Part shown: piece after piece, positions 11,853 to 22,757 of the stretch | Position numbering within the stretch: the stretch's first letter is position 1 | Layout of the letters: the number at the start of each line of letters is the position of its first letter | Assembly (NCBI GenBank): GCA_031472005.1 | Contig: PZJY01000006.1 | Location: 2,232,001-2,296,000, forward strand | DNA length: 64,000 bases | Reading direction: 5' to 3' | From: Tetracladium setigerum | Taxonomy: Eukaryota > Ascomycota > Leotiomycetes > Helotiales | Made by a program: the position numbers and the translations under genes | The notes under the pieces: model-generated | Told to the model about the DNA's origin: nothing | Databases searched by the model: none | Seen by the model: the letters and a program-made list of their open reading frames with translations, nothing else

Positions 11853-11993
11853 GCTCGGTTAGCTCAGTTGGTTAGAGCGTGTAAGTTGCAAACAACAACA
11901 TCTATTCAAAAAACAATACTAATTCATCTCATAGGGTGCTAATATCAAACATATGATACGCCAAGGTCGCGAGTTCGACCCTCGTACTGAGCA
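11853..11993 (+). tRNA. tRNA-Ile(AAT) with two insertions
   Basis: The acceptor stem GCTCGGT (11853-11859) pairs with ACTGAGC (11986-11992), followed by discriminator A. Box A with the D arm (TAGCTCAGTTGG...GAGC) and the T arm (GCGAG-TTCGACC-CTCGT) are intact. Removing 11881-11934 and 11945-11957 leaves a normal cloverleaf: anticodon stem TGGTG/CGCCA and loop C-T-AAT-A-A. The 13-nt insertion at 11945-11957 lies just 3' of A37, the canonical tRNA intron site. The 54-nt insertion at 11881-11934 lies between bases 27 and 28 of the anticodon stem, where nuclear tRNA introns are not expected, and looks like a spliceosomal intron. A T8 run at 12001-12008 is a good RNA polymerase III terminator, so the gene looks live rather than dead. 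Confidence 0.88.
11881..11934 (+). other. Spliceosomal-type intron inside tRNA-Ile
   Basis: This 54-nt insertion begins GTAAGT, contains TACTAAT at about 11917-11923 and ends CATAG. Size, donor, branch point and branch-to-acceptor distance match the mRNA introns of neighbouring genes, for example the 55-nt intron at 2214-2268. Its exact excision restores the anticodon stem T27-G28. The boundary could shift by one base because G occurs at both ends, but only this placement gives GT...AG. Confidence 0.8.
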
Positions 11994-12000
11994 TCATTCC

Positions 12001-12008
12001 TTTTTTTT
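12001..12008 (+). terminator. RNA polymerase III terminator of tRNA-Ile
   Basis: Eight consecutive T residues begin eight bases after the tRNA discriminator base. Confidence 0.8.
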
Positions 12009-13099
12009 GAACTTTTTTGGTCTGCGTTTACTGTATTAGAATCTGGTAGAGTGTCGAAATAGCATCGTCAGGTTGCTGTACTTCTTGATTCGAGTAAGTG
12101 TTCTATTGATTAGGTGGCTTGTTCCTACCTACAGGTGAAGGAGGGGATGCAAAAATTGCTTCTTAGATTAATATTTTTCGCTTTCTCTCCAAACCGGCAA
12201 ATCCTAAAACTACTCAAGAGACGACAGAGACCTTTTTTTCCAAAAAAAATTTAAAAAAAAACTAGAAAAAAGAATATTGAGCAGAGGGAAGTATTGTAGC
12301 ACTATCAGCATCGTTAACTCCTCCTATTTTAACTAAGCACACAATCGCAATAGAGCAGACACAACGGCTTCAAATACTCCTCATGCATTGTCTAAGCTAG
12401 GAACCCTTCCCTCTCATCCAAACCACAACTCCTCCGAATCTCACATCTTCTCTCGCCTCCCCCATCCTCCATCCCCTTCTCCCCCAAAGCCCTCCGAAAT
12501 ATAGCAGTAATAATATCCATCCTCACCACCATCCATCCATCCATCCAAGCGCCTCCACACCAACGGTGTAAAAGGACCCAAACGAATCGACGAAAAGAGT
12601 GCAAGGAGGTAATAGAAGAACTGCCACAAAAGACCTCCACACCACACTTCTTATTCCCCCTTAGCAATTTCTTGGAAACGTGAGTTCCCAAAAAGGATGA
12701 AAGGGGGAAGCGCGGTAGGTACAGCACATTTGCCTCTACGCTCAGGGAGTCGATCAAGTTTTTTGTATCGCATGGAATACAGAGCTTCAAGGATTGGTCT
12801 CGCCTTGTGCTCCACCTGGCCTTGCGGGGAGGGGGGTTGCTATGTAGCTATCTAATGTGTGGTTTTTTGAAAAGGAAAAGAAGGAGAAGGAGAGTAAGAA
12901 AAGGAGATGACTTAGTCTTGAAAAAGGGAAGAGAGGAAGAGTAGAGGAATGGGGGGGGGGGGGGGGGGGGGGCTGGAATGAAGTCACGACGCTTTTCTTA
13001 GCCCCAAGGGTATCTTAACTGACTCAGCTGCTACCTTAATCACACATAAATTCATCAGCCTTTTCATCTTCATGTCGTTCCAATCCAGCGCCTCGTCCA
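12009..13099. other. Intergenic, about 1.1 kb, with a G22 homopolymer
   Basis: Low-complexity sequence containing an A/T-rich stretch near 12230-12275, a short CCAT tetranucleotide repeat near 12525-12555 and an unbroken run of 22 G at 12951-12972. The minus-strand ORF at 12392-12790 crosses the simple repeat and has no recognisable content, so it is not called. Confidence 0.45.
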
Positions 13100-15046
13100 T
13101 CAAAACAAATCCATTTTGGTTCCCGAATTCTCCATTATCGCCAGTGCGCGATCAATATCCTCCAATTCGCCGCTACCACTCACGGATGGTTTTTCTGTCA
13201 AAGCTAGCCTCGTTGTTGAAGCTCGGAATTGTGGCTGCCGAGTCGTTGACACGCCTGCAGATAGGATGGTGAAGCGATGCTCGCCCAGAATTAGGATATC
13301 TGAAGGAAGGCCATTTGGCGATGCTGTTCGAGGAATTTGGGAGATGCCGGTACAACGCTCGCCTTGGAGATTAATCGCGTCAAGTTTGATCATCCGAGCA
13401 CCCGTGGTTCCTGCGAAAGGGTTGGTGGTAGGACCCCCAGCACCTTGGGATTGGTTGCCCAATATTTGGCGAGACTTGGGATGAGAGTGAATGTATCGCC
13501 GTAATGAAATACGATGGACTCATCTGAAAGACTTGTCGAAGATGTCGACGGGTGTTCCAAAACTGAGATTTCCCCGAGAATTGGTCCAGTTTGTGATTGG
13601 CCACGTGCAGCGAAGGGTTCCGCGGTCTTTCTTGTACCTGGGGTCATGGGTGCGAATTTTGACTCTGTGAGTTGAGATGGTCCAGATGGTCGTGATTTCG
13701 TTCCGCTTTCGATATAGCCGTTAAGAGCGAATTCTGATTTTGAACCTCCTTTGATGCCTTGTCTCCCAAGAAGTCCATGGGACAAGCCTGGAGCTACGGC
13801 TTCGATGTCCCATACCGCCCACTCTCCGTCATCTGCTAGAACGATAATTGCTCGGCCACCTGACACCCATTTCGCATCAAGAAGTGATTTTCGTCCAAAG
13901 TCAGTATATAATCCATTGTATCTCCCCTGTCCGAGATCGGCTTTGCGAGGTTTGAATCCAGCATATAATGAGAGAAGCCATGTTCCTTGTTGAGCTGCAA
14001 GACTATCAGGCTCTTCAGATGTTCTACTAAGCAGACTGTAATCGAAGATCCGACACACACCACCAGACTCTGCGACTAAGAGATGAGTTGATCTTGGAAT
14101 GGAATTTGATGGATTGAAGGAAATCCGTATTGCCGGGGATGATAGGTATATTTTTTGCGAAGCGGTAATTTGTGTTAACTTAGAACTCAACGGAACTCGA
14201 AATACGAGCAGAAGTCCGGTAGCCTCTTGGGAATGTGACGAGACGATGATGGAAGGCTCTGCTGATATTGAAGGTCTCGAGTCCGCCAGGACCAATTCTT
14301 TCGAAGTGCTCGAGCTGATTGTCATCGACAACCCATCGGCAGGTTTTAGATGTCCAGATAAGATAGTAACTGTCTCTCCCCAGTTTCCGTTTCCTGCGTT
14401 GGTGTCGAAGGCGCTCTTTCGGAACTCTGGGCGTGATTTGCTCAAGGGCGACGGCGGAGTAAGAGGCAGAGTGACAAGTCGCAGACTATTATCTGTACAC
14501 GCCGCTGTAAACACGATCTTACCCTTGAGAGAGTTGAAAGCTTTTGGCAGGTCAACATCTGCCCGAAGGTATGTGGCGGGCAACAATGCAAGATGTAACA
14601 CTGCTGTTCCCAAGTGCAAGTCTAGTGTTTGTACGATATCTGGGTAAGGTTGGGCATCGTGCACCTCCTCTTCCTCATCTTCAAACTCCGGTTTATCCAC
14701 GAATTTGGCTGCTGCTGGGCCTTCGTCGTCCGAATCGAGGGATATAATCGCATTTTCCGACCCATTGGTCTTTTTCGAAGCGGCAGAATCTGGCTTCGTA
14801 GGCTTGAAGGGTCTGCCACCTCTCCATACCACCCTCACGCCATTGTCATGACCGTATATGATGACAGTCGACCCATTGGAGGATCTGGCGGGGTAAACAA
14901 CGGAAGTATGGATTCGATGCGGCAACTCGTAGCTATGCGTGAGCTATCAGTACCTCGAGCTCTGTGGTACCAAAGGGGAAGACCTACGTTGTCTGGGTGT
15001 TTTGTTGGTTCCTGACAAACCGCGGCGAAGAGAGACCGGATGACAT
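13100..15046 (-). CDS. Nup37-like nucleoporin, apparent frameshift
   Basis: Exon 1 is 15046-14988, the intron is 14933-14987 (GTAGGT donor, CTGATAG branch, CATAG acceptor) and exon 2 is 14932-13100. The joined start reads MSSGLSSPRFVRNQ and then YELPHRIHTSVVYP. The ELPHRIH, STVIIYGHDNGVRVVWRGG and WVSGGRAIIVLADDGEWAVWD stretches suggest a WD-type beta-propeller, as in the fungal Nup37 subunit of the Y-shaped nuclear pore scaffold. The frame breaks near 13436: one added base in the CCCCC run at 13434-13438 joins the body to a sensible C-terminal 115 residues. The protein is then about 630 residues long. I identify the family by resemblance of the N-terminus and overall shape, so the name is moderate. 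It is divergent from whatever lies at 15.1-16.0 kb. Confidence 0.6.
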
Positions 15047-16319
15047 CTTATTGACAGTCTGTGAGAAGGATGACCTAGATCATTTCCTACGTTGGGGTCG
15101 AGAGATAGAGTCCCTGAGAGTGTTGAAACTTGCGAGTATTGTTTTGCTCCGTCGTCCAAGCTCGCGTCGAAACGAACGCGAATGGTCTTGGCACCACGAT
15201 TTCTTACGGGATATCCGTCCCTCTCACGTGGTCCCGTTTACTTTCAAGTCGGAGCAACTTCCATCACTCAACAACAATAATCGACCTCAGTGCCAGTGAC
15301 TCCATCGCCTTCCTGCAGTCAAATTCATGTCAACCTCCGTCATTGCGGACAAAGATAAGAATCACTAGTCTATGCAGGCAGCACTTCCAGTCCTAGGTCG
15401 TTCGCCAAAAGGATGGAAGATGTACGTCAACATCATGACACCAACGATATAAAACGACTGTTCTCTAGCCGATGGCTTCTCCAGCAGGTGCTGCGAGGTG
15501 GACGGGTATAACGGCAAGCTTTTCTACGTCCCTCGTACCAAACACCACACCAACAAGTCCCAACAACGTTCTAGGGGACGAAAGAATCCGAGCCATGATG
15601 CCATCTGACGAAAACGGAGCAATCCCGCACAACTGCCATGGCTCTCGAACACTTCCCAGACATCGACAAATCCCATCTTTGGCTCTGCTACAGTATGTGG
15701 ATTGTGGACATCGATCCAAGAACAGCACAGCTCCTGAGTCCCTCTTTCGAGAAGGAAAAGCAAAGAAGCTTGTTTTGACGTGCAGAAAGCTTCCGAGAAT
15801 CTTCCAATTGCCATTACTTGCCGCCCTCTGTGGGATTCGGCGAGGCTTCCGGGCCACTGACAACATGGTTCGTTGCTGCGCGGAATGAGACCCCGCTCCT
15901 AGCTCTTCGGCTTCGGTTTCAAGGGCTTTTAGAACCATATTTCCGAAATCCTTTCAAATCAGAAAACACCTGCTCCCCCGTTCATAAACCTTTTCTTTTT
16001 CCTTTCGTTGACTGGTGTGTGCTATATATCTTCATCTTCTTCCCTCTCAATTGACCTGGTTTCGTTGTCTGCCCGACATCAAGGAGATCAAGGCAAGCCA
16101 ATTTCCAAGTGATTAGTATTCACTTCTCAAAAAATAGCCGCGTGCCTCGGTGTTTCTGTATTTATTTTTTGGATAACCGGATTTTGTCAACTATTGTCCC
16201 ACCTTTGGATTAATTGCCATTTCAACATTATTTCGTTTTGCAATTACTTCACACAAAGTTAAAAGGTTACTCGGACTGGAACCAATGAGGACCTGACTTT
16301 GTCAACGAAAGACTTCACA
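15047..16319. other. Intergenic or unassigned, about 1.3 kb
   Basis: ORFs of 60-157 codons overlap here on both strands, notably 15472-15888 (+) and 15465-15938 (-). The plus strand also has a protein-like string starting MEDVRQHHD at about 15414 that stops after about 32 codons and would continue after one added base. I cannot tell whether a real, damaged gene lies here. The last 300 bp is the leader of the MFS gene and holds a four-codon upstream ORF at 16285-16296. Confidence 0.3.
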
Positions 16320-18212
16320 ATGGCTTCTTCACCCATAGATGAAGAGAAGAAGGACAGGCTCTCTTCGCCACCGCCTAGCATTCACTCAAATTCATCAGGC
16401 GGCTCCACAGATTCAGATCACATCGATGCACTTGAACACTCTCCAACTCAAGCCATCGAACCCGATGCCGAACGGGCGTCATTAACCTACACTAAAACCG
16501 GTGCTACTATGACCACGACGTCGTCAAGATTACCTTCATTTGAGGTCGACTTCGCCGAAAATGACCCCGGAGATCCAAAGAATTGGTCGATGCGGAAGAA
16601 AGGATGGACCATTGCGGCTGTAAGCTACGGTACATGGGTCGTGGTCTTGTATTCCACAAGTTACACATCCTCCATGCCTGGTATGATGGAAGAGTTCCAC
16701 ATTGGCAGCGAACCCGTTGCAACACTAGGAGTTACAGTGTATTTACTCGGACTGGCTTGTGGAAGCTTGATTCTGGCGCCGTTCAGTGAACTTTTCGGAA
16801 GACGAATCATTTATATTGGAAGCCTTCTCTTCTTCACACTGATGGTCTTGCCATGTGCATTGGCGAAATCTCTGACAGCGGTTCTGGTGGTTCGCTTCTT
16901 CGGGTGAGGCTCATCTCGTTCTGTATTTCCGCGAGTTCATACTGACTATTCTCAGAGCATTGGCCGGAGCTGCCATGATTTCTAATTCTCCTGGTTCAGT
17001 TGCCGATATTGTCACTGAAGAGTTTCGTCCACTTGCTTTCTCAATATGGTCACTCGGGCCTATGTCAGGTCCAGTCACTGGCCCTTTGATCGGTGGATTC
17101 GCTGCCCAATATCTCGGATGGCGATGGACGAACTGGCTTGTGATGATCTTCGCGGGAGTCGGCTGGGCAGTATGTGCATCGGTGGAGGAAACATACGTTC
17201 CTACCATTTTGAAACGGAGAGCTGCCAAGATGCGAAAGGATACTGAAGATGATCGATGGTGGTGTCGATATGATGACAAGGAGAGCAGTGAGTTGCTAGC
17301 TCCCTCTGAACTCTCTGAGTCGGTTAATTAATTCTCTACAGTTGGCGAGTTGTTCAAAATAAACCTCTCCAGACCATTTGTGCTCTCCTTCACGGAGCCC
17401 ATCCTGTGGTTTTGGAATACCTACATTGCCGTTAGTAACATACACTCGGCCCCTACATGATGGAACTGACCTCGCATTAGATTATATATGGTATACTTTA
17501 CCTCTGTTTTGTAGCCTACCCTCTAATTTTCTCACGCCTCAGAGGATGGACACTCGGTATCACTGGATTGTCTTTCGTTGGAATTGGTATCGGAACACTG
17601 ATCGCTATCGTTACCGAGCCTCTCGCACGAAGAGTCATCAACATGCACAAGAAAGATCCTGCAACAGGACGCATTCCTCCTGAAGCTTCTGTCGCTATTG
17701 TCTGCTTTGCTTCAATCCTATGCCCCATTGGCCAGATCTGGTTCTCTTGGACCAGCGTACCAATCACCATTCACTGGGTATGGCCGATTCTTGCCGGCAT
17801 TCCTTTCGGGGCAGGCAATTGCTTGGTGTTCATCTACGCATCCAACTACATCGCTGGATCATATGGAATATATGCGGCTTCCGCAATGGCTGGGAATTCG
17901 GTTGTGAGAAGTCTGGTTGGGGGCACGCTACCTTTGGCTGGGCCCGCCATGTATAAGGCCTTGACGCCGCAATGGGCCGGAACACTACTTGGATTGGTGC
18001 AAGTGATTTGCATCCCGATTCCATTTGTCTTTTACAAATATGGCGACCGAATCAGAGCGAGAAGTCCTCTGATCAAGGCGTTAAGAGCGGAGCAGGCGAG
18101 GAATGACGAGAGAGTTGAGCGAGCGAAGCAAAAGGCTGACAAGAAAGCCGCAAGAGAGAACGGGGTAAGTAGAGATGTGGAAAAGGAAGCCGTTGAGGTG
18201 TTGAAGCAGTGA
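16320..18212 (+). CDS. MFS transporter, DHA1 drug:proton antiporter type
   Basis: Four exons: 16320-16903, 16956-17287, 17342-17430 and 17481-18212, all GT/AG with matching phases, giving about 578 residues. A 90-residue cytosolic Ser/Asp-rich N-terminus precedes the DPGDPKNWSMRKKGW motif found before the first membrane segment of fungal DHA1 transporters. GRR after the second/third membrane segment (LFGRRIIYIGS) is the family signature A region, and GPVTGPLIGGFAAQYLGWRW is the antiporter-type motif of helix 5. Twelve membrane segments are expected. The basic C-terminal tail (ERAKQKADKKAAR) is cytosolic. Such proteins export drugs, polyamines or metabolites at the plasma membrane, and the substrate cannot be told from sequence. 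A GTG codon at 16299 is in frame, but ATG 16320 is the sensible start. Confidence 0.88.
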
Positions 18213-19192
18213 TTGGGGAGAAATTGAAACTTAAGACGTAATAGATGTATATACATAGGCACTTGTAGCCAACGAACATAATTCATAGAAAGAGAATGAT
18301 TGATACCCACTTCTGTCAACAGATCTTGATACTGTTCTTAATGGTGATGTTCATTTATGAGTCCCTATATAATCATGAAGTTATTCATCCCTAGATATGC
18401 GAGTCAGCCTCCCCTGGTGATGGGGCTGCAGGGGCCTGACTCTTGCTGACTGACTGTTTGGCCACGAAGAACTTTCCCAACATTCAAAGATTTGCCAGCT
18501 GAACAGATTGCTGCTGACAACGAATGCAATATGCCACCTCCCAACTTGATCTTTGTTGTGGTTCACCGCCAATTGACATTCACTGACTTGTCCATGCGCC
18601 GTAATGTATTATCATGTACAGTGCTTTATGGCTAAATATATTAATGCCTGTAATGCTGCATATCATTTTTGTTCACCGTTTCGTGTTGCCCGGACAGTCG
18701 AACACTCCAAGCAGCCGCCCCATTTACTAGCGCCGGCAAGCAGCCTTTAGCGAGAGAGCCGAAAAATTACAAAACCTTCTTGATCTCTCCATCTCTTTGT
18801 GTCTCCCTTCCCCCTTCCCCACCACACGCCATTCCACGGTACTCGTCAACCCTATTCCTACCGGTGTAGTCAATCTTCTCTTCCCCCCCAATTCATCTTC
18901 ATCTCTGATCCTCGGATTTCAATACTCTGCGACGTGCTTTCTAAGGAACTGCAAGCCCATTTGGTCATCATTCTGCCCAACCAAGCAAGCATCAAACTTC
19001 CCCCCAAGAACGCGACCAGAAACAATTTCAGCCTTCTTCCTCGAACCTCGAAAACCTTTCACTACCACCATCAACAAAGGATATCGACTTTCTCGGCAGA
19101 CTAACGCTTCCAAAAAGAGAGGACACGAATCAAAGACAACCAGACTTATACAAACCTGCCCCCGCAAGAACCTTCTGTGACTTTCAGTAGTC
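18213..19192. other. Intergenic, 980 bp
   Basis: Contains the 3' region of the MFS gene and a long pyrimidine-rich leader (about 18780-19190) before eIF2A, as often seen upstream of highly expressed fungal translation genes. ORFs in the leader are low-complexity and not called. Confidence 0.4.
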
Positions 19193-21389
19193 ATGGCTAT
19201 TCCAACGCAGTTTGCATACAGAACACTGAAGGGGATTGGCATCGTGGATGCAGCGCCCGTGTATGCGCCTTTGCCTGGTTTTCAGAAACCGGAAGGCAAC
19301 TCTCGCTGTTGCACTTATTCTCCCTGCGGTCGCTACTTTGCTTGGGCTTCCAACGAAGGTGTTACTGTTGTGGACGCCTCGGCCGGACACGTCATCACCT
19401 CTCTCCCCACTCCCAATGTCTACGAACTTGGCTTCTCTCCTCGGGGCTCGTACATCATCACCTGGGAACGACCCTCCCGGGACGAGGCTGGCGATGCCGT
19501 TAAGAACTTGAAGGTCTGGCGGACCGAGGAAGACGTACAGGGTGGTGAGAAGGAGGTTGTCGGTAGGTTTGTGCAGAAGTCTCAGACTGGCTGGAACTTG
19601 CAATACACCTCCGATGAACGATACTGTGCTCGTACTGTCTCGAATGAGGTTCAGTTCTACGAAAGTGGAGATCTAGGGACGGTTTGGAACAAGCTGCGTG
19701 CTGAGGGTGTAGCCGATTTCTCGCTATCACCTGGGAACAACCATGCTGTGGCCGTATTCATTCCGGAGCGCAAGGTAATTACACTCCTTTTTGAAAATAC
19801 GTCATAATGCTAACGTTTTCTAGGGTCAACCAGCCGCGGTCAAGGTTTTCAACATCCCCCAATTTGCCTCAGCGGTATCCCAAAAGACCTTCTACAAGGG
19901 AGATAAGGTTCAGTTCAAATGGAATCAGCTGGGTACAACTTTGATTGTGCTGGCACAAACCGAGGTCGATAAGACAGGCAAGAGTTACTATGGAGAGACC
20001 ACGTTGTATGTAATGAGCGCCAATGGTGGATTCGACTCGAGAATTACACTGGACAAGGAAGGCCCCATCCACGACGTTATGTGGTCCCCGAATTCAAAAG
20101 AATTTGGTGTGGTATACGGATATACCCCCGCGAAAACTGTCCTCTTCAACCAGAGAGCCGTTGCCACCCACACATTCCCATTGTCGCCAAGAAACACCAT
20201 TCTCTTCTCCCCGACTGGAAGATTCGTCATCATTGCAGGTTTCGGAAATTTGGCTGGCCAGATGGATGTCTATGATCTTGAGAAAGATTACAGAAAAGTC
20301 TGCACCATCGAAGGTGGAAATCCCAGTGTCTGCGAATGGAGTCCAGACAGCAAGTACATCTTGACCGCTACTACCAGCCCAAGATTGCGAGTTGACAATG
20401 GAGTTCGATTGTGGCACGTGGGAGGTGGAATGATGTACAACGAGGACATGGTGGAATTGTACCATGTCATCTGGAGACCACAATCCTTTGACATATTTCC
20501 GTCAGGAGATTTGTTGAACCCGGTCCCAACCCCTCATGAGTCAGCGAAGGCATACCTTGCTACCGTCAAGACTCCTTCCAAGCCAGCTGGCGCTTACCGT
20601 CCTCCAGGAGCTCGCGGAAACGCAACTCCTTTGGCATTTAAGCGTGAGGATGAGGGAGGTTCTGCGCATGTCGTCAGCAATGGAACTGCACTGGTTGGAT
20701 CGAACGGATTTGGCAGACCCAGACGAGCTGTTCCTGGAGCTGAGGTCGTGGACAACCTCCCACCTGGAGCTGCGCCAGCGAATGCACCAGGTGCTGATGG
20801 GGACGAGAATCTCTCCAAGGCAGCTTTGAAGAACAAGAAGAAGCGAGAGGCGAAGAAAGCCAAGGAGGCTGAAGCGAAGGCTGCTGGTTTGGATCCATCG
20901 ACTAATGCTCCACCATCAGACCTCAATCGCAGTCCTGAACGCCGCGATCGTCGTGATCACCATGATCACCCGCGCAGTCAGTCCAGAGGCCAAGGTCAAC
21001 GAAATGCTCGCACGCCATCTCAGCAACGCTACCGTAGCAACACTTACCAAGGAAGACAACCCAACTTCCAACAGAACGGCAATGGTAACGGATACGGCAA
21101 TGGCAATGGCAATGGATACGGTGCTGCTCCAACAAAGCAAGTGAATGATCTATCGATTCGCCCAGAGCATGTTCGTCGCATGCCAGAAACCCCAGAATTA
21201 TCCATCACATCCCCTGGAGGTGGCTCGAGTCCCAATGCCAAGAAGTTGAGAGGACTGCAGAAGAAGATCCGCGCCATCGAAGATTTGGAGATGCGACTCG
21301 CAGGTGGCGAGAAATTGGAGGATACTCAGATGAAGAAGATTGGCACGAAAGCTAGTGTCCAGGCCGAGTTGGATTCCATAGAGGGATAA
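19193..21389 (+). CDS. Eukaryotic translation initiation factor 2A
   Basis: Two exons (19193-19774 and 19824-21389) join in phase 0 across a 49-nt intron, giving 715 residues. The N-terminal two thirds is the eIF2A WD-type beta-propeller, with blocks such as CCTYSPCGRYFAWAS, DVMWSPNSKEFGVVYGY, ILFSPTGRFVIIAGFGN and CEWSPDSKYILTATTSPRL. A linker follows with AYRPPGARG, a lysine-rich helix (KNKKKREAKKAKEAEAKAAG) and an Asn/Gly repeat coded by short tandem repeats near 21077-21122. It ends in the conserved coiled coil LRGLQKKIRAIEDLEMRL. eIF2A is a cytosolic factor that can deliver initiator tRNA in a GTP-independent way. The family call is firm. The gene is intact, with no frameshift. Confidence 0.93.
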
Positions 21390-22757
21390 GATCAGCTCAG
21401 AATCATTTTGAGCAATGATGTGAAGTAAAATGCAGCTCATGGAGAGGGAGAGGGAGAGAGCCTTGCAATAGTGTGGTATGGTTCTTGTTTGGGATCACGT
21501 TGGAGATGATGGTTGAAGCAGGTCAGGCAAGGTATTCATGGATTGAGAAAATCTCTGGATCGGAGCTTGATGCGATGCGATGAGATGGGAGCATTCGCAG
21601 GGGAATTTTCTGACTATGGCATGATATTTTATCACCATGACCTGGATTTAGTCTTTCCACAAAATTCACAATTTAAAAATGCATAATAAAGGGGACTGTT
21701 TCTTTTTTTGGAAGCCCCTTGTTCTTTTTTTATTACTATATTTTCTGTTCGTCGTTATTGGAATGCTATAGATTTCACCTTTCTTTCATCGTTTTGGTTT
21801 TTTGCTCACTACTGACTGACTGGACCTTCTTGCATTTCCGTGGGATTTTATTGACTTCTGTTTGCAAAGCAAGGCTGCAAGGCTACTACTTACACCATCA
21901 ATCAATTAGGTTTACGGAGAAGAGAATGGCAGCTAAATAGGTAGGCACCTACCTAAAATAGTTCGCCTTGGGCCAATTTCGAGAGTTCAGAAAAGGTGTA
22001 CTACACCAAACTAGGCCAGTCATTGCCATTATTAAGCAGGCTAGCGTGCAAAGACCTTAAAAGTTCCGGTGGATTTTGTTGGAGTTAGAGTAGATAATGT
22101 AGCATTGGACTGTAATCTATTTACATTCTGTACCATTATTACACGTCTCAAGTCGAAAGGAATAGGTAAGGTAAGATCTTATATTTCTGCATCGGAAAAA
22201 AAAACCCGCTGGTATGGTAAGTGGCTTTTTTAAGGTTTTAGACTTCTAGCTAAGAAGGCATCCTGCCCTTCCCCGTGGTTCCCCCCGTGGGGGTGGGGTC
22301 TAAGTCGTTAAGTTAAGTTAAGTTACCTTACCATCAGACCGGTAGAAGTGCTAGGTGCATTAGATTTGGGGCGGATGATGGATAGATTGATTTTGACAGC
22401 TTTAACATGTTCGGTCCGGGCGCTTTGCCGTTTGTATGTTAGGGCTGAAATGGTGAGTTGATGGTCAACTTGTAGAGACTCTTGATGGGATTCTTCCTTT
22501 CTGATTTCTTTCTTCTTGTTCTTGGTCTTGCCCTTCTTCTTGCTCCTGTTGCCTTCACTCATCTGCAAATCTCTGTTCTTGGGTTGGCATAGGCATCATC
22601 CGGAAGTTTTCAATACTTCAACAATATACAGCCACTAGGTCAGACATTCGCTTGTCTTGCCAGCTTTGCTTTGTCGACGTTGCCACACTTTCACCATATG
22701 AAGACTGCTCTTTCGTTTGATCAAGAGATATCGATTTAGCATACGTCCACCGCCAAG
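21390..22757. other. Intergenic, about 1.4 kb
   Basis: AT-rich sequence with short palindromic TAGGTAGG/CCTACCTA stretches (21938-21957) and a GTTAAGTTAAG repeat near 22306-22325. A Lys-rich minus-strand ORF at 22323-22568 has no recognisable content and is not called. Confidence 0.35.

Noticed and set aside
12392..12790. 132-codon ORF on the minus strand
   Set aside because: Runs through a CCAT simple repeat, no recognisable content, and overlaps other ORFs of equal quality.
15465..15938. 157-codon minus-strand ORF
   Set aside because: Fully overlapped by a plus-strand ORF of similar length, and neither has recognisable motifs.
22323..22568. Lys-rich 81-codon minus-strand ORF
   Set aside because: Driven by a CTT-rich tract on the plus strand, with no conserved content.
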